The notes under the pieces were generated by a model. It was given only the letters and a program-made list of their open reading frames with translations, was not told the DNA's origin and searched no databases. This document shows, piece by piece, positions 15,766 through 15,789 of a DNA stretch of 15,789 nucleotides. Position 1 is the first letter of the stretch, and each line of letters opens with the position of its first letter. Origin of the DNA: Actinomycetota bacterium (GTDB taxonomy: Bacteria; Actinomycetota; Acidimicrobiia; Acidimicrobiales; Ilumatobacteraceae); the NCBI GenBank assembly GCA_005805045.1, contig SYNW01000045.1:1-15789 (forward strand), written 5' to 3'. The position numbers and the translations under genes were made by a program.

Positions 15766-15789
15766 GTGGTTAACGACGAGAGAATCACT
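15766..15789 (+). CDS. Possible start of the next gene (prmC/hemK expected), truncated
   Basis: A GTG at 15766 opens a frame of eight codons (VVNDERIT) that runs off the window, seven bases after the prfA stop. In many bacteria, including mycobacteria, prfA is followed by prmC/hemK, which methylates the GGQ glutamine of release factors. The identity is inferred from position alone; eight residues cannot confirm it, and no convincing ribosome binding site is visible. Confidence 0.3.

Overview
The window is a stretch of bacterial chromosome in which every confident gene lies on the + strand. It most likely comes from an actinobacterium. Downstream of about 6 kb the order is argS, lysA, hom, thrC, rho, an unknown gene and prfA, which matches the block known from Mycobacterium tuberculosis and relatives (argS-lysA-thrA-thrC-thrB-rho-rpmE-prfA-hemK). 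Rho carries the long charged N-terminal insertion typical of Actinobacteria, and LysA and RF1 have actinobacterial-style motifs. Base composition is only about half G+C by eye, with many TTG leucine codons. That is low for the phylum and would suit a small-genome freshwater lineage such as an Acidimicrobiia member; this placement is inference.

Bases 1-5001 hold an Opp/Dpp-type ABC importer: the 3' part of a family-5 solute-binding protein, a strong intrinsic terminator, a likely promoter, then two permeases and two ATPases that overlap each other by 8, 4 and 1 bases. Both ATPases end in the same four-cysteine pattern. A nucleoside hydrolase (5037-5972) follows after 35 bases. It could process what the importer brings in, but the sequence does not fix the transporter's substrate.

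Bases 6041-11755 hold argS, lysA, hom and thrC, packed with a 4-base overlap and two 2-base gaps. LysA performs the last step of lysine synthesis from meso-diaminopimelate; Hom and ThrC carry the threonine branch. The homoserine kinase gene thrB, often found next, is absent from this interval.

Bases 11756-15789 hold rho, with its own promoter-like site and a leader of about 130 bases; an unrecognised 336-residue protein in the place where rpmE sits in mycobacteria; prfA, probably read from a leaderless transcript starting at its GTG; and perhaps the first eight codons of the next gene, where prmC/hemK would be expected.

No tRNA or rRNA gene, insertion sequence, CRISPR array or phage gene was seen. 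No gene-free stretch exceeds 180 bases. This is mostly an ordinary housekeeping region; the least explained element is the protein encoded between rho and prfA.
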